Shown: piece after piece, positions 18,825 to 27,149 of the stretch
How the letters are laid out: each line of letters starts with the position of its first letter
Numbering within the stretch: the stretch's first letter is position 1
Assembly (NCBI GenBank): GCA_016278325.1
Contig: JADQCB010000031.1
Coordinates: 30,963 to 94,962, forward strand
DNA: 64,000 nucleotides
Source of the DNA: Actibacterium sp.
Lineage (GTDB): Bacteria; Pseudomonadota; Alphaproteobacteria; Rhodobacterales; Rhodobacteraceae
Direction: 5' to 3'
Program-made: the position numbers and the translations under genes
The notes under the pieces: model-generated
Databases searched by the model: none
Seen by the model: only the letters and a program-made list of their open reading frames with translations
What the model was told of the DNA's origin: nothing

Positions 18825-19785
18825 CCTGGTCCGCCATGCCATGAACGGCCCGACCATGGGCACAGGCTGGTCCGCGCTGTTCTTTGCGCGGCCGGGGTTT
18901 GATACCGCCCCGGTCCGCGCGGCCTTGCAGGCCGCCGTCGACGAGGTGGATGCGCAGATGTCCACATGGAATCCCGACAGTGATCTCATGCGACTTAACG
19001 CGGCGCCGGTGGGCGCGTGGGTGGCGGTGCCCGATCGGCTGCGGGCGGTTCTGCGACTGGCGGTCGAGATCGGTCGTGCATCGGGTGGCGCCTTTGATAT
19101 TGGCATGGGCGATGCGGTGACGGCCTGGGGGTTTGGACCGGATGCGGCGACATCCGAAGGCATTTCCACCGCGATGCGGATCGACCGGGTGCCCGCACAT
19201 GATGCGCTGGAGATTGAAGCGGGCAGCGGCCTTGTCCGAAAGACGTCGCCCGCTGCGCTCGACCTGAACGGCATCGCCAAGGGGTATGGCGTCGACCGGC
19301 TGGCCGAGACGCTGGTGGCGCATGGTTTCGGCAACGCCCTGGTCGGGATCGACGGCGAGATGCGCGCGCTCGGGTTCCGACCCGACGGGCAGGGCTGGAC
19401 CATCGCGGTCGAGGCACCAGAGCCCGGGCGCCGGGCGCCGCATTCGATCCTCGCGCTGCATGATGCCGCCGTGGCGACCTCGGGCGATTACCGCCACTGG
19501 GTGGAGGTCGGGGGGCGGCGCCTGTCGCACACCATGGACCCGACCCGCGGCGCGCCGCTGATCGCGTCGCCGGCCTCTGTCACCGTCGTGGCGCGCAGCT
19601 GTGCCGAGGCCGACGCCTGGGCAACGGCGCTCATGGTGCTCGGGCCGGAGGCGGGCGCGGCACTGGCAAGACGACACGGCCTCGACGCCCTGTTCCTTGT
19701 GCGTGCCGAAGACGGCAGCGCACGCGGCGTGGGGGGCGGGCGGCTGTTCGGCAACGGGTCCGGAGAAATGCCTGAAAACCGGTGA
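18805..19785 (+). CDS. apbE: FAD:protein FMN transferase
   Basis: ApbE attaches FMN covalently to Ser/Thr of target proteins, using FAD. It has 326 residues. Family landmarks: GPTMGTGWSALFF at the start, DAQMSTWNPDSDLMRLN, LDLNGIAKGYGVDRLAETL, the region ending in SGDYRHW, and the metal-binding HTMDPTRGAPL. It overlaps the previous gene by 20 bases. No signal peptide or lipobox is visible at the N-terminus, which is unusual because the predicted substrate is periplasmic. An ATG at 18814 is a possible alternative start and also gives no signal peptide. Confidence 0.93.
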   Translation: MSKMSTDLVRHAMNGPTMGTGWSALFFARPGFDTAPVRAALQAAVDEVDAQMSTWNPDSDLMRLNAAPVGAWVAVPDRLRAVLRLAVEIGRASGGAFDIGMGDAVTAWGFGPDAATSEGISTAMRIDRVPAHDALEIEAGSGLVRKTSPAALDLNGIAKGYGVDRLAETLVAHGFGNALVGIDGEMRALGFRPDGQGWTIAVEAPEPGRRAPHSILALHDAAVATSGDYRHWVEVGGRRLSHTMDPTRGAPLIASPASVTVVARSCAEADAWATALMVLGPEAGAALARRHGLDALFLVRAEDGSARGVGGGRLFGNGSGEMPENR

Positions 19786-19909
19786 TCGACCCTGCGGGGT
19801 GGCATATGATGACCAAGGTCCGATGGCGCAATTGCCTTTCGGCAAAGCAATGTGCCGCAGGACGCAGACCACCAAAGCGATTTTGACCGATCGTCCGAGG
19901 AACAGCCCA

Positions 19910-20176
19910 ATGCCCTATTTCCGCGTCACACCGAAGGCCTTCGGCGGCCCCGAAAACCTGGAGCTGGAGACGGTCACGGGTTTGCCCGAGCCGGGCGAAG
20001 GGGAGGTGCGCATCCGCGTTCTCGTCACCAGTGCGGCCTTTACCGACGTGATGATCCGAAAGGGAATGTATCCGGACGTGAAGGACAATCCGCCCTTCAC
20101 CCCGGGCTACGACATGGTCGGCCTCGTCGATGCCACCGGCCCCGGCGCGACCCGCTTCCGCCCGTCCCGCGCATAG
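19910..20176 (+). pseudogene. Truncated zinc-type alcohol dehydrogenase / quinone oxidoreductase
   Basis: 88 codons that match the N-terminal GroES-like part of medium-chain dehydrogenases/reductases (PGEGEVRIRVLVTSAAFTDV, FTPGYDMVGLVDATGPGATRF), where about 330 residues are expected. After RFRPSRA a TAG ends the frame. The Rossmann domain and C-terminus are missing, and the next 140 bases carry no continuation in any frame. It is therefore a deletion remnant. The start MPYFRVTPKAFGGPENLELE looks intact. Confidence 0.75.
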
Positions 20177-20320
20177 TCACCTGCGCAACTGCCGTGGAGA
20201 AAATGAATCCTGTTCCTGACACCGCGTCGAGGCGGACGATTTCCGCGACCTGCTAACGCCACGTCGCGCTTGACGAACCGTGCGGCGGCAGCAGGCTGCG
20301 CCGGCGAAGGAGACCGTGCC

Positions 20321-20860
20321 ATGTATCCATTCATCCGCCTTGCGAAGGAATACCTGAAGTTCCGCAACGCCCCGCCGCTTGCGCTTACGGGCGCCCATGT
20401 GTCGCGGCACCTGTGCTGGCCGTGGGATCTGGACCCGTGGGTCGAGCTGAACAATGGCCGGACCCTGACGCTTTACGATCTGGGGCGGATTCCGCTGGCC
20501 CGCCGCCTGGGCCTGACCGATGTGCTGCGCGCCAGAGGCTGGGGAATGACGGTGGCCGGTGCCTCGGTGCGGTATCGCCGCCGGGTGCGGGTCTTCGACC
20601 GGATCGAGATGCGCAGCCGCTGCATCGGCTGGGACGCACGGTTCCTCTATCTCGATCAGACCATGTGGAAGGACGGCACCTGCACGAGCCAGGCCCTGCT
20701 GCGCATGGCCGCCACCTCCTCCGAAGGTATCGTGCCGCCGCGCGATCTGATCGACGCGCTTGGCCATGATGCACCCTCGCCCGCCCTGCCGGGCTGGGTC
20801 GCGGCCTGGATCGACGCCGACGCGCAACGCCCCTGGCCGCCTGAAGGCAACGGGGCGTGA
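20321..20860 (+). CDS. Acyl-CoA thioesterase-like hot-dog protein
   Basis: 179 residues of the 4HBT_2 / THEM6-like thioesterase group. Features: WPWDLDPWVELNNGRTLTLY (the D-x-N-x-H-like active region with NNGR), GMTVAGASVRYRRRVRVFDR and YLDQTMWKDGTCTSQALLRM. It would act on acyl-CoA or another acyl thioester; the substrate is unknown. GAAGGAG lies 7 bases before the ATG. Followed after 60 bases by the transporter gene. Confidence 0.82.
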   Translation: MYPFIRLAKEYLKFRNAPPLALTGAHVSRHLCWPWDLDPWVELNNGRTLTLYDLGRIPLARRLGLTDVLRARGWGMTVAGASVRYRRRVRVFDRIEMRSRCIGWDARFLYLDQTMWKDGTCTSQALLRMAATSSEGIVPPRDLIDALGHDAPSPALPGWVAAWIDADAQRPWPPEGNGA

Positions 20861-20920
20861 GCCTTGCACCGGAAAGGTTTTGCCGGTCATATCGTCGCCA
20901 AACGCAAGAGGGGGCCAGGC

Positions 20921-22297
20921 ATGGGGCAGGCGATGGCGAAACGGCGCATCCTGGGCTGGTATTTCTTCGACTGGGCCAGCCAGCCCTATAACACGCTGCT
21001 GCTGACCTTCATCTTTGCCCCCTATGTCAAGGAAATCCTCGGTGACGGCAGCGCGGCGCAGGCCGCCTGGGGATACGGGGTCGGGTTTGCCGGGCTGATC
21101 ATCGCGCTTCTGGCGCCGGCGCTTGGCGCGATCGCCGACCGCGCGGGCGGGCGGATGCGCTTCATCTGGGTTTTCTCGGCACTTTACGTCATCGGCGCGT
21201 CGGGCCTTTGGTTCGCGGCCCCGGATGATTTCGACCTGATCGTGACATTGATCTTCTTCGGCCTGGGCCTGGTCGGGATGGAGTTCGCCACGATATTCAC
21301 CAACGCGATGTTGCCCGGGCTCGGTTCGCCGCAGCAGATCGGCCGCATTTCCGGTGCCGGCTGGGCGTTGGGATATGTCGGTGGGGTGGTCGCGCTGGCG
21401 GTCATGCTGATGCTGTTCGCCGAGAACGCGGCGACGGGCAAGACGCTGATCGGCCTGGATCCGCTGCTGGGCCTGGATGCCGCCACGCGCCAGGGCACGC
21501 GCGCCGTGGGTCCGTTCACGGCGGCCTGGTTTGCCCTGTTCATGATTCCGTTTTTCCTGTGGGTGCGCGAGCCGCGCCAGCCGGGCGCCCTGTCGATTCG
21601 GCAGGCCGTGGCGTCGGCCCTGCCTGAACTGCGCCAGACGCTGCGGCACCTGCCGGACAATCGCAGCCTTTTCGCCTATCTCGGGTCGTCGATGTTCTAT
21701 CGCGACGGGCTGAACGGAATGTATGCCTTCGGCGGCATCTATGCGGCCGGCGTGCTGGGCTGGAGCGTCGTGGACGTAGGTATCTTCGGTATCGTCGCCG
21801 CGATCGCCGGCGCGGTCTTCGCCTGGGTTGGCGGAATGGCCGATACGCGCTTCGGCCCGAAGCCGGTGATCGTGACCAACGTGCTGATCCTGACCGGCGT
21901 GGCCGTCAGTATCCTGTTCGTCTCGCGCGGCGCGGTCTTCGGCCTGGCCGTGCCCCCCGGATCGCCCTTGCCCGACATCGCCTTCTACTTGATCGGCGGG
22001 CTGATCGGCGCGGCCGGTGGCGCGCTGCAATCGGCCAGCCGCACGATGATGGTCCGCCAGGCCCATCAGAAGCGGATGACCGAGGCGTTCGGCCTGTATG
22101 CGCTGGCCGGCAAGGCGACCTCTTTCATCGCGCCGCTGTCGATTGGCGTGGCGACCCAGTGGACCGGCAGCCAGCAACTGGGCATCACCCCGCTGATCGT
22201 GCTTTTTCTGGTGGGGCTGTTCCTGCTACTGTGGGTCAAACCCGACGGCGAAAGAGCAGACACATGGGCCGCAGCTTCCTCTCCCTTCTCGTCCTGA
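20921..22297 (+). CDS. UMF1-family MFS transporter (Atg22-like)
   Basis: 458 residues with about 12 membrane helices. The N-terminal RRILGWYFFDWASQPYNTLL is the hallmark of the UMF1/Atg22 branch of the major facilitator superfamily, with GYGVGFAGLIIALLAPALGA, the long AENAATGKTLIGLDPL loop and SASRTMMVRQAHQKRMTEAF. Fungal Atg22 exports amino acids from vacuoles; bacterial substrates are unknown. AGAGGGGGCC precedes the ATG at 20921. The gene overlaps mepA by 34 bases. Confidence 0.88.
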   Translation: MGQAMAKRRILGWYFFDWASQPYNTLLLTFIFAPYVKEILGDGSAAQAAWGYGVGFAGLIIALLAPALGAIADRAGGRMRFIWVFSALYVIGASGLWFAAPDDFDLIVTLIFFGLGLVGMEFATIFTNAMLPGLGSPQQIGRISGAGWALGYVGGVVALAVMLMLFAENAATGKTLIGLDPLLGLDAATRQGTRAVGPFTAAWFALFMIPFFLWVREPRQPGALSIRQAVASALPELRQTLRHLPDNRSLFAYLGSSMFYRDGLNGMYAFGGIYAAGVLGWSVVDVGIFGIVAAIAGAVFAWVGGMADTRFGPKPVIVTNVLILTGVAVSILFVSRGAVFGLAVPPGSPLPDIAFYLIGGLIGAAGGALQSASRTMMVRQAHQKRMTEAFGLYALAGKATSFIAPLSIGVATQWTGSQQLGITPLIVLFLVGLFLLLWVKPDGERADTWAAASSPFSS

Positions 22298-23154
22298 CCG
22301 CCGTGCTGGCCGCCCCGGCGGCGGCGCAGCAGAAGGCCAACGACCTGTTCGGCGCGAAACGGGTCGCCTCGGCCCAGCCGCCGGCGGCGATCGGAAGCTA
22401 TGCGAAGGGCTGCGCGGCGGGCCTGGTGCGGCTGCCCGAAACCGGCCCCGGATGGCAGGCCATGCGCCTGAGCCGGAACCGCAACTGGGCGCATCCGGCT
22501 ATGGTGGATTTCATCGAGCGGCTGGCCCGCCGGGCGCAAGGCCAGGGCTGGGCCGGACTTTATGTCGGCGATATCAGCCAGCCGCGCGGCGGGCCGATGA
22601 CCAGCGGCCATGCCTCGCACCAGATCGGGCTGGATGCCGATATCTGGATGCGGCCGCCCGATCGGCTGAACCTGACCCGCGCCGAGCGCGAGGAGATCAG
22701 CTCGATCAACGTGCGCAGCGCCGACCGGACCTCGGTCAACGGCAATTTCACCCGCGCGCATTACAACATCCTCAAGGCCGCGGCCTCTGACCCGGCGGTC
22801 GACCGGATCTTCGTCACCCCGCCGGTAAAGGTGGTGATGTGCAAGACCGCCAGACCGGCCGATACCCCCTGGTTGCAGAAGATCCGCCCGTATTACGGTC
22901 ACAACACGCATTTCCACGTCCGGCTCAAATGCCCGTCCGGCTCGCCGGATTGCAAGACGCAGCAGCCCACCGTGGCCGAGTTGTCGAACGGCGGCAACGG
23001 GTGCGACGAAACGCTGGAGTGGTGGATCACCGATTACCTGAACCCGCCCGAGCCGACCGAGCCGGACAAACCGAAACCGAAACGGCGCGGGGCGCGCGAT
23101 TACACGATGAAGGATCTGCCACGCCAATGCGCGCAAGTTCTGGCCTCGCGCTGA
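22264..23154 (+). CDS. mepA: Penicillin-insensitive murein endopeptidase MepA (M74)
   Basis: A periplasmic zinc endopeptidase that cleaves D-Ala-meso-DAP cross-links in peptidoglycan. It has 296 residues. Signal peptide [21 protein letters not shown]. The M74 zinc motif reads [16 protein letters not shown]116, H119 and D126 match the H-x2-H-x6-D ligands of E. coli MepA. The second motif is [15 protein letters not shown] near residue 218. The C-terminal tail is Pro/Lys-rich ([16 protein letters not shown]). It overlaps both neighbours, so UMF1-mepA-esterase are probably translated from one mRNA. Confidence 0.94.
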   Translation: MGRSFLSLLVLTAVLAAPAAAQQKANDLFGAKRVASAQPPAAIGSYAKGCAAGLVRLPETGPGWQAMRLSRNRNWAHPAMVDFIERLARRAQGQGWAGLYVGDISQPRGGPMTSGHASHQIGLDADIWMRPPDRLNLTRAEREEISSINVRSADRTSVNGNFTRAHYNILKAAASDPAVDRIFVTPPVKVVMCKTARPADTPWLQKIRPYYGHNTHFHVRLKCPSGSPDCKTQQPTVAELSNGGNGCDETLEWWITDYLNPPEPTEPDKPKPKRRGARDYTMKDLPRQCAQVLASR

Positions 23155-24020
23155 TTGCTGCCTTTGCCTTGCTTGCGGGCCTGTCCTTCGCGGTTCCGGG
23201 GCCGGGATCGGCGAGATTCGCGGGCCGGCTGGCCTGGTCGGTCGATGAAGACTGGTTCGGCGGGTTGTCGGGGGTGGAACTGTCCGGGGATGGCACCCGC
23301 TTTACGGCGGTTTCCGATCACGGCCGGCTGTTGACCGGCCGGATCGCCCGGACCGATGGCGCGATCTCGGGTATTTCCGACCTGGCACAGGCGCCGATGC
23401 TGGGCCCGGCGGGCATGCCCCTGAAACGCGGGCGGGACGATGCCGAGGGTCTGGCGATCCGCGGCGACGGGCAGATATTCGTGTCGTTCGAGGGCGATCA
23501 CCGTGTCTGGAGCTATGGCCGGGTCGGCGGCCAGGCGGCCCGCCTGCCGCGCCATCCCGCCTTTGCACGGATGGCATCGAACGGATCGCTCGAGGCGCTG
23601 GCGATCGACGCGGACGGTGCGCTTTATACCCTGGCCGAGCGCAGCCCGCGCGACGACTGGCCGCTTGTGGTCTATCGCTTTGCCCGGGGGGCGTGGACCC
23701 GCGCCTTCAGCCTGCCGCGGCGCGGCGGGTTCTTGCCGGTGGGCGCCGATTTCGGCCCGGACGGTCGATTCTACCTGCTGGAGCGAAGATTCTATGGCCC
23801 GTTCGGTTTTGCCAGCCGGGTTCGCCGCTTCAGCCTCGGGGCGATGGGCGCGACCGGGGAAGAGGTGCTTGTGACCACCGCCGCGGGGCGGTTCGACAAC
23901 CTCGAAGGGATCTCGGCCTGGCGCGATCCGGCGGGTGGGATCCGGATCACGATGATCTCGGACGACAATTTCCGGGCGTTCCAGCGCACCGAGTTCGTCG
24001 AATATGTCGTGGGCGAATGA
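23127..24020 (+). CDS. Exported esterase-like / phytase-like beta-propeller protein
   Basis: 297 residues of the esterase-like activity of phytase family. Signal peptide [21 protein letters not shown]. Repeated propeller blades are seen: [75 protein letters not shown] and [20 protein letters not shown]. The substrate is unknown. The ATG overlaps the mepA 3' end by 28 bases. Confidence 0.82.
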   Translation: MRASSGLALIAAFALLAGLSFAVPGPGSARFAGRLAWSVDEDWFGGLSGVELSGDGTRFTAVSDHGRLLTGRIARTDGAISGISDLAQAPMLGPAGMPLKRGRDDAEGLAIRGDGQIFVSFEGDHRVWSYGRVGGQAARLPRHPAFARMASNGSLEALAIDADGALYTLAERSPRDDWPLVVYRFARGAWTRAFSLPRRGGFLPVGADFGPDGRFYLLERRFYGPFGFASRVRRFSLGAMGATGEEVLVTTAAGRFDNLEGISAWRDPAGGIRITMISDDNFRAFQRTEFVEYVVGE

Positions 24021-24112
24021 CTTGATCGCGCGGCGTGCAAGCGGTAAACGGGCCTGTTCGCCGCGCGTGGCGGGCCAAGTCTCCGCAACCTTGTAAAAAC
24101 GGATGAACACGC

Positions 24113-24733
24113 ATGACCCGCATCCTTCCCGGCATCCTGGCCATGGCCGCCATCGTGGTGGCCTCAAACATCCTGGTGCAATTCCTGTTCGGCCAATGGC
24201 TGACCTGGGGCGCCTTCACCTATCCGCTGGCCTTTCTCGTCACCGACGTGATGAACCGGGTCTACGGGCCCGGCGCGGCGCGCAAGGTCGTCTTCGCGGG
24301 TTTCCTGGTGGGGCTTGCCTGTTCCTTCGCGGGCACCCGGATCACGGGGGAATTCGGCCCGCTCGTGACGCTGCGCATCGCCGTCGGATCGGGCCTGGCC
24401 TTCCTGACCGCGCAGATGCTCGACGTGGCGATTTTCGATCGGCTGCGCGCGGGGCGCTGGTGGCGGGCGCCGCTGGCCTCGACCCTGGTCGGGTCATCCG
24501 TCGATACGGCGCTGTTCTTTTCGGTCGCCTTCTCCGGCGCGCTGAGTTTTCTCGAGCCCGGCAACGACGTTTCCTGGGCGTCCGAGGCGCTGCCATTGCT
24601 GGGCGTCGGGCCGGTCGTGCCGCTCTGGGTGTCGCTGGCGGTGGCGGACTGGCTGGTGAAGCTGTCGCTTGCCTTGCTTGCGCTGGTGCCGTTTCGCATG
24701 ATCGTCACAAAACTCGCGCCACAGGTTGCGTAA
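24113..24733 (+). CDS. yhhQ: Queuosine-precursor transporter, YhhQ/VUT family
   Basis: A six-helix inner-membrane protein of the family that imports preQ0/preQ1 for queuosine synthesis. It has 206 residues. Markers: FTYPLAFLVTDVMNRVYGP, the family signature with the conserved D and N, then AFSGALSF and WVSLAVADWLVKLSLALLAL. No preQ1 riboswitch could be recognised in the 92-base upstream gap, and no other queuosine gene is in the window. An unrelated leader RNA starts right behind it. Confidence 0.88.
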   Translation: MTRILPGILAMAAIVVASNILVQFLFGQWLTWGAFTYPLAFLVTDVMNRVYGPGAARKVVFAGFLVGLACSFAGTRITGEFGPLVTLRIAVGSGLAFLTAQMLDVAIFDRLRAGRWWRAPLASTLVGSSVDTALFFSVAFSGALSFLEPGNDVSWASEALPLLGVGPVVPLWVSLAVADWLVKLSLALLALVPFRMIVTKLAPQVA

Positions 24734-24802
24734 AAAGTTTTGACAAACACAAAATCTGTGTCACGCTATGAATAACGGTAACAGCAGAAAGGAGGTGGTC
24801 CA

Positions 24803-24859
24803 GTGTCTAGAGTGATATTGGAGAGAGGTGTCGGGACAGTCGGGAGGGCCGCGGCCTGA
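24803..24859 (+). CDS. 18-residue peptide with extended Shine-Dalgarno
   Basis: GTG start, product MSRVILERGVGTVGRAAA. The ribosome site (AAAGGAGGTGGTCC) is among the strongest possible, about 7 bases before the GTG, so the frame is very likely translated although it is tiny. Function unknown. It may act as a leader peptide for arfB or as a small regulatory protein. Confidence 0.55.
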   Translation: MSRVILERGVGTVGRAAA

Positions 24860-24931
24860 CGGCAATCCGGAAGGCTGAACGCTCCTGATTGGGCCCAGGC
24901 TCTAACTGGCCCATCTCCCAAGAGACTCGAA

Positions 24932-24958
24932 GGGCTGCTGGTATCCGGCAGCCCTTTT
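24932..24958 (+). terminator. Terminator between leader ORF and arfB
   Basis: GGGCTGCTGG / CCGGCAGCCC, ten pairs with one G-T, loop TAT, followed by TTTTCGATTT. It lies between the short ORF and arfB, so arfB is either read through or has its own promoter. Confidence 0.85.
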
Positions 24959-25023
24959 CGATTTGCGACCGGCAGCGCAAAGGCTTGACGACCCACCTGA
25001 AACGACAGGACGGAAACTGCCCG

Positions 25024-25461
25024 ATGATCCGCGTCACCGACAGCATCACCATCCAGGACTGGGAATTGACCGAGACGTTCAACCGCGCGTCGGGCCCCGG
25101 CGGGCAGAACGTGAACAAGGTCTCCACCGCTGTCGATCTGCGCTTCGAGGCCGAGCGTTCGCCGAATCTGCCCGACGCGGTGAAGCGGCGGCTCAGGCGG
25201 CTGGCCGGCCGGCGCTGGACCAGGGACGGCGCGGTGCTTATCCAGTGCGACGAGACGCGCAGCCAGCCCCGCAACCGCGAGATCGCGCGCCAGCGCCTGG
25301 CCGAGCTTTTGCGCAAGGCGGCGGAAAAGCCAAAGCGACGGGTGCCGACACGGCCGACGCTGGGGGCAAAGAAACGACGGCTGAAGGCCAAGAAGCTGCG
25401 CGGCGAGGTCAAGGCCCTGCGTGGAAAGCCCGGCGGCGGCGAGCAGGGAATGGAGTCGTGA
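25024..25461 (+). CDS. arfB: Alternative ribosome-rescue factor ArfB (YaeJ/ICT1-like)
   Basis: A release-factor-like peptidyl-tRNA hydrolase that frees ribosomes stalled without a stop codon. It has 145 residues, the usual length. The catalytic GGQ is at residues 26-28 in RASGPGGQNVNKVSTAV. The C-terminal tail is strongly basic (KAAEKPKRRVPTRPT, KKRRLKAKKLRGEVKAL), as needed to enter the empty mRNA channel. A terminator and the 18-codon ORF lie just upstream, which is an unusual setting for this gene. Confidence 0.94.
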   Translation: MIRVTDSITIQDWELTETFNRASGPGGQNVNKVSTAVDLRFEAERSPNLPDAVKRRLRRLAGRRWTRDGAVLIQCDETRSQPRNREIARQRLAELLRKAAEKPKRRVPTRPTLGAKKRRLKAKKLRGEVKALRGKPGGGEQGMES

Positions 25462-25594
25462 GGTCCGAAACCCGGATGCGCGAAGCCGCGGGCGTGCCGG
25501 CGGCGGGGTCACATCCGCCGGTTGCCGGCGCGACGGGGATACTGTCTGACGTGGCAGGGTTGCCCGTGAGCCCGGCCGAAGCGGCGATCGGTTT

Positions 25595-26467
25595 CTATGC
25601 CCGCACCAGTTTCTCGTAGCTTTCGGCGATGTCGCGGGTCAGCGCCCCGACCTCGAACCGGTAATCGCCGATCTGGCCGACCGGGGTGACCTCAGCCGCG
25701 GTGCCGGTCAGCCAGCACTGCTCGAAGCCTTCCAGTTCCTCGGGCATGATATGACGCTCATGCAGCTTGATCTTGCGATCCTTCAGCATTCCGATCACGG
25801 TCTGGCGGGTGATCCCGTTCAGGAAGCAATCGGGCAGGGGCGTGTGAACCTCGCCGTCCTTCACGAAGAAGATGTTGGCGCCCGTCGCCTCGGCCACATA
25901 GCCGCGGTAATCGAACATCATCGCGTCCGAGCATCCCTTGGCCTCGGCGCCGTGCTTGGACATGGTGCAGATCATGTAAAGACCGGCCGCCTTGGCGTGG
26001 CTCGGGATCGTCTCGGGGCTGGGCCGCTTCCACCTGGAAATGTCCAGCTTCGCCCCCTTCATCTTGGCATCGCCGTAATAGGCGCCCCATTCCCAGGTCG
26101 CGATGGCCACGCGAACGGGGTTTCGGGCACTGGCAACGCCCATATCCTCGCCCGAGCCGCGCCAGGCGAAAGCCCGCACATAGGCGTCGGTCTGGCCATT
26201 GGCCTTCAACACCGCCTGCTTGGCCTCCTCCAGCTCGTCCACGCTGAAGGGCACCTCGAAGTCGATCAGGTTGGCCGAGCGATGGAGCCGTTCGGAATGC
26301 GCGCGGCTTTTGAAAATCCTGCCATTATAACACCTCTCGCCCTCGAAGACCGACGAGGCGTAGTGCAGCGCATGGGTCAGGACATGGACTTTCGCATCCC
26401 GCCAGGGGATCAGCTTGCCATCCATCCAGATCTGTCCGTCGCGGTCATCATAGCCAGCCATGGCCAT
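25595..26467 (-). CDS. ilvE: Branched-chain amino-acid aminotransferase
   Basis: A PLP-dependent fold-IV enzyme that performs the last step of Leu, Ile and Val synthesis. It has 290 residues. Features: YDDRDGQIWMDGKLIPWRDA, HALHYASSVFEGERCYNG, the lysine region ETIPSHAKAAGLYM, GYVAEATGANIFFV, NGITRQTVIGML and CWLTGTAAEVTPVGQI. MAGYDD (start at 26461) is an equally possible initiation codon. Transcribed divergently from petP. Confidence 0.94.
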   Translation of the reverse strand: MAMAGYDDRDGQIWMDGKLIPWRDAKVHVLTHALHYASSVFEGERCYNGRIFKSRAHSERLHRSANLIDFEVPFSVDELEEAKQAVLKANGQTDAYVRAFAWRGSGEDMGVASARNPVRVAIATWEWGAYYGDAKMKGAKLDISRWKRPSPETIPSHAKAAGLYMICTMSKHGAEAKGCSDAMMFDYRGYVAEATGANIFFVKDGEVHTPLPDCFLNGITRQTVIGMLKDRKIKLHERHIMPEELEGFEQCWLTGTAAEVTPVGQIGDYRFEVGALTRDIAESYEKLVRA

Positions 26468-26564
26468 CCCTTTCCTGACTTTCCGGCGGCTGCCGGATCT
26501 TGCGATAAATTGCGACGATCACGTCCTGTTCGGACATAAAGTTTCGCGAAATCGAATTTTCGGT

Positions 26565-26574
26565 ATCAATTGAT
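26565..26574. promoter_or_regulatory. Palindrome ATCAATTGAT in the ilvE/petP intergenic region
   Basis: A perfect 10-base palindrome in an AT-rich patch, 66 bases before petP. MarR proteins bind AT-rich palindromes of this kind, so it is a candidate PetP autoregulatory site. This is inferred from position and symmetry only. Confidence 0.35.
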
Positions 26575-26639
26575 TCTTGGAAAGTCAACAACGCTGACGT
26601 AAAATCCGGTGCAGCGAATGAAAGGAAGGGGGAATCGAC

Positions 26640-27149
26640 ATGCCCGACAGCGCGCCGGCGCCGATTCAAAGCGGCGAAAGCCTGCTTTTCCTGACCGATG
26701 AGCAGTTGCGCAAGGGGATCGAGGCGATGTTCTTCGCCTATCGCGGTTTCACCGCCGACCCGGACCGCATTCTCGAACAATACGGATACGGCCGCGCCCA
26801 TCATCGCGCGATGCATTTCATTCACCGGGTGCCGGGCACGACGGTGAACAACCTGCTTTCGATCCTGGGCGTCACCAAGCAATCGCTCAACCGCGTCTTG
26901 CGCACGCTGATCGAGGACGGGCTGGTGCAAAGCAAGGTGGGAAACCGCGACAAGCGCGAGCGGCACCTGTGCCTGACCGAAGCGGGGGCCGCGCTGGAAC
27001 AGCAGCTTTCCGACGCCCAGCGTGCCCGGATGCGCAAGGCCTTTCGCGCAGCCGGGCCCGAGGCCGTCGCGGGGTTCCGCCAGGTGCTTGAGGCGATGAT
27101 GGAGCCCGAGATGCTGGCCCATTACAACCGGTTGAAGGATGGTGGATGA
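26640..27149 (+). CDS. petP: MarR-family regulator, PetP-like
   Basis: 169 residues with a winged-helix MarR domain: NLLSILGVTKQSLNRVLRTL is the recognition-helix region, GLVQSKVGNRDKRERHLCLT the wing, followed by EQQLSDAQRARMRKAFRAAG. Its stop codon overlaps the start of an OmpR-type response regulator (ATGA). In Rhodobacter capsulatus the same MarR + response-regulator pair is PetP-PetR, found upstream of the cytochrome bc1 genes. Here the pair lies beside ilvE instead. The assignment rests on pairing and size. Confidence 0.7.
   Translation: MPDSAPAPIQSGESLLFLTDEQLRKGIEAMFFAYRGFTADPDRILEQYGYGRAHHRAMHFIHRVPGTTVNNLLSILGVTKQSLNRVLRTLIEDGLVQSKVGNRDKRERHLCLTEAGAALEQQLSDAQRARMRKAFRAAGPEAVAGFRQVLEAMMEPEMLAHYNRLKDGG

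Larger units (their letters stand above)
24745..24964 (+). ncRNA. Structured leader transcript before arfB
   Basis: A promoter-like TTGACA (24750s) in an AT-rich patch, an 18-codon ORF, and a rho-independent terminator at 24932-24958 define a unit of about 180-200 nt. The ORF carries AAAGGAGGTGGTCC, almost the whole complement of the 16S rRNA 3' end. CATCTCC (24912-24918) can pair with the core GGAGGTG (24791-24797), with one G-U pair. The unit lies 60 bases before arfB and may be an attenuator or an independent small RNA/mRNA. Confidence 0.5.

Noticed and set aside
16143..19403. A minus-strand frame of 1086 codons across the redox operon
   Set aside because: Antisense to DUF2271, the reductase and apbE, all of which have clear family motifs.
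24021..24112. A preQ1 riboswitch before the YhhQ-type transporter
   Set aside because: I could not find the hairpin followed by the conserved A-rich tail; TGTAAAAACGG alone is not enough.
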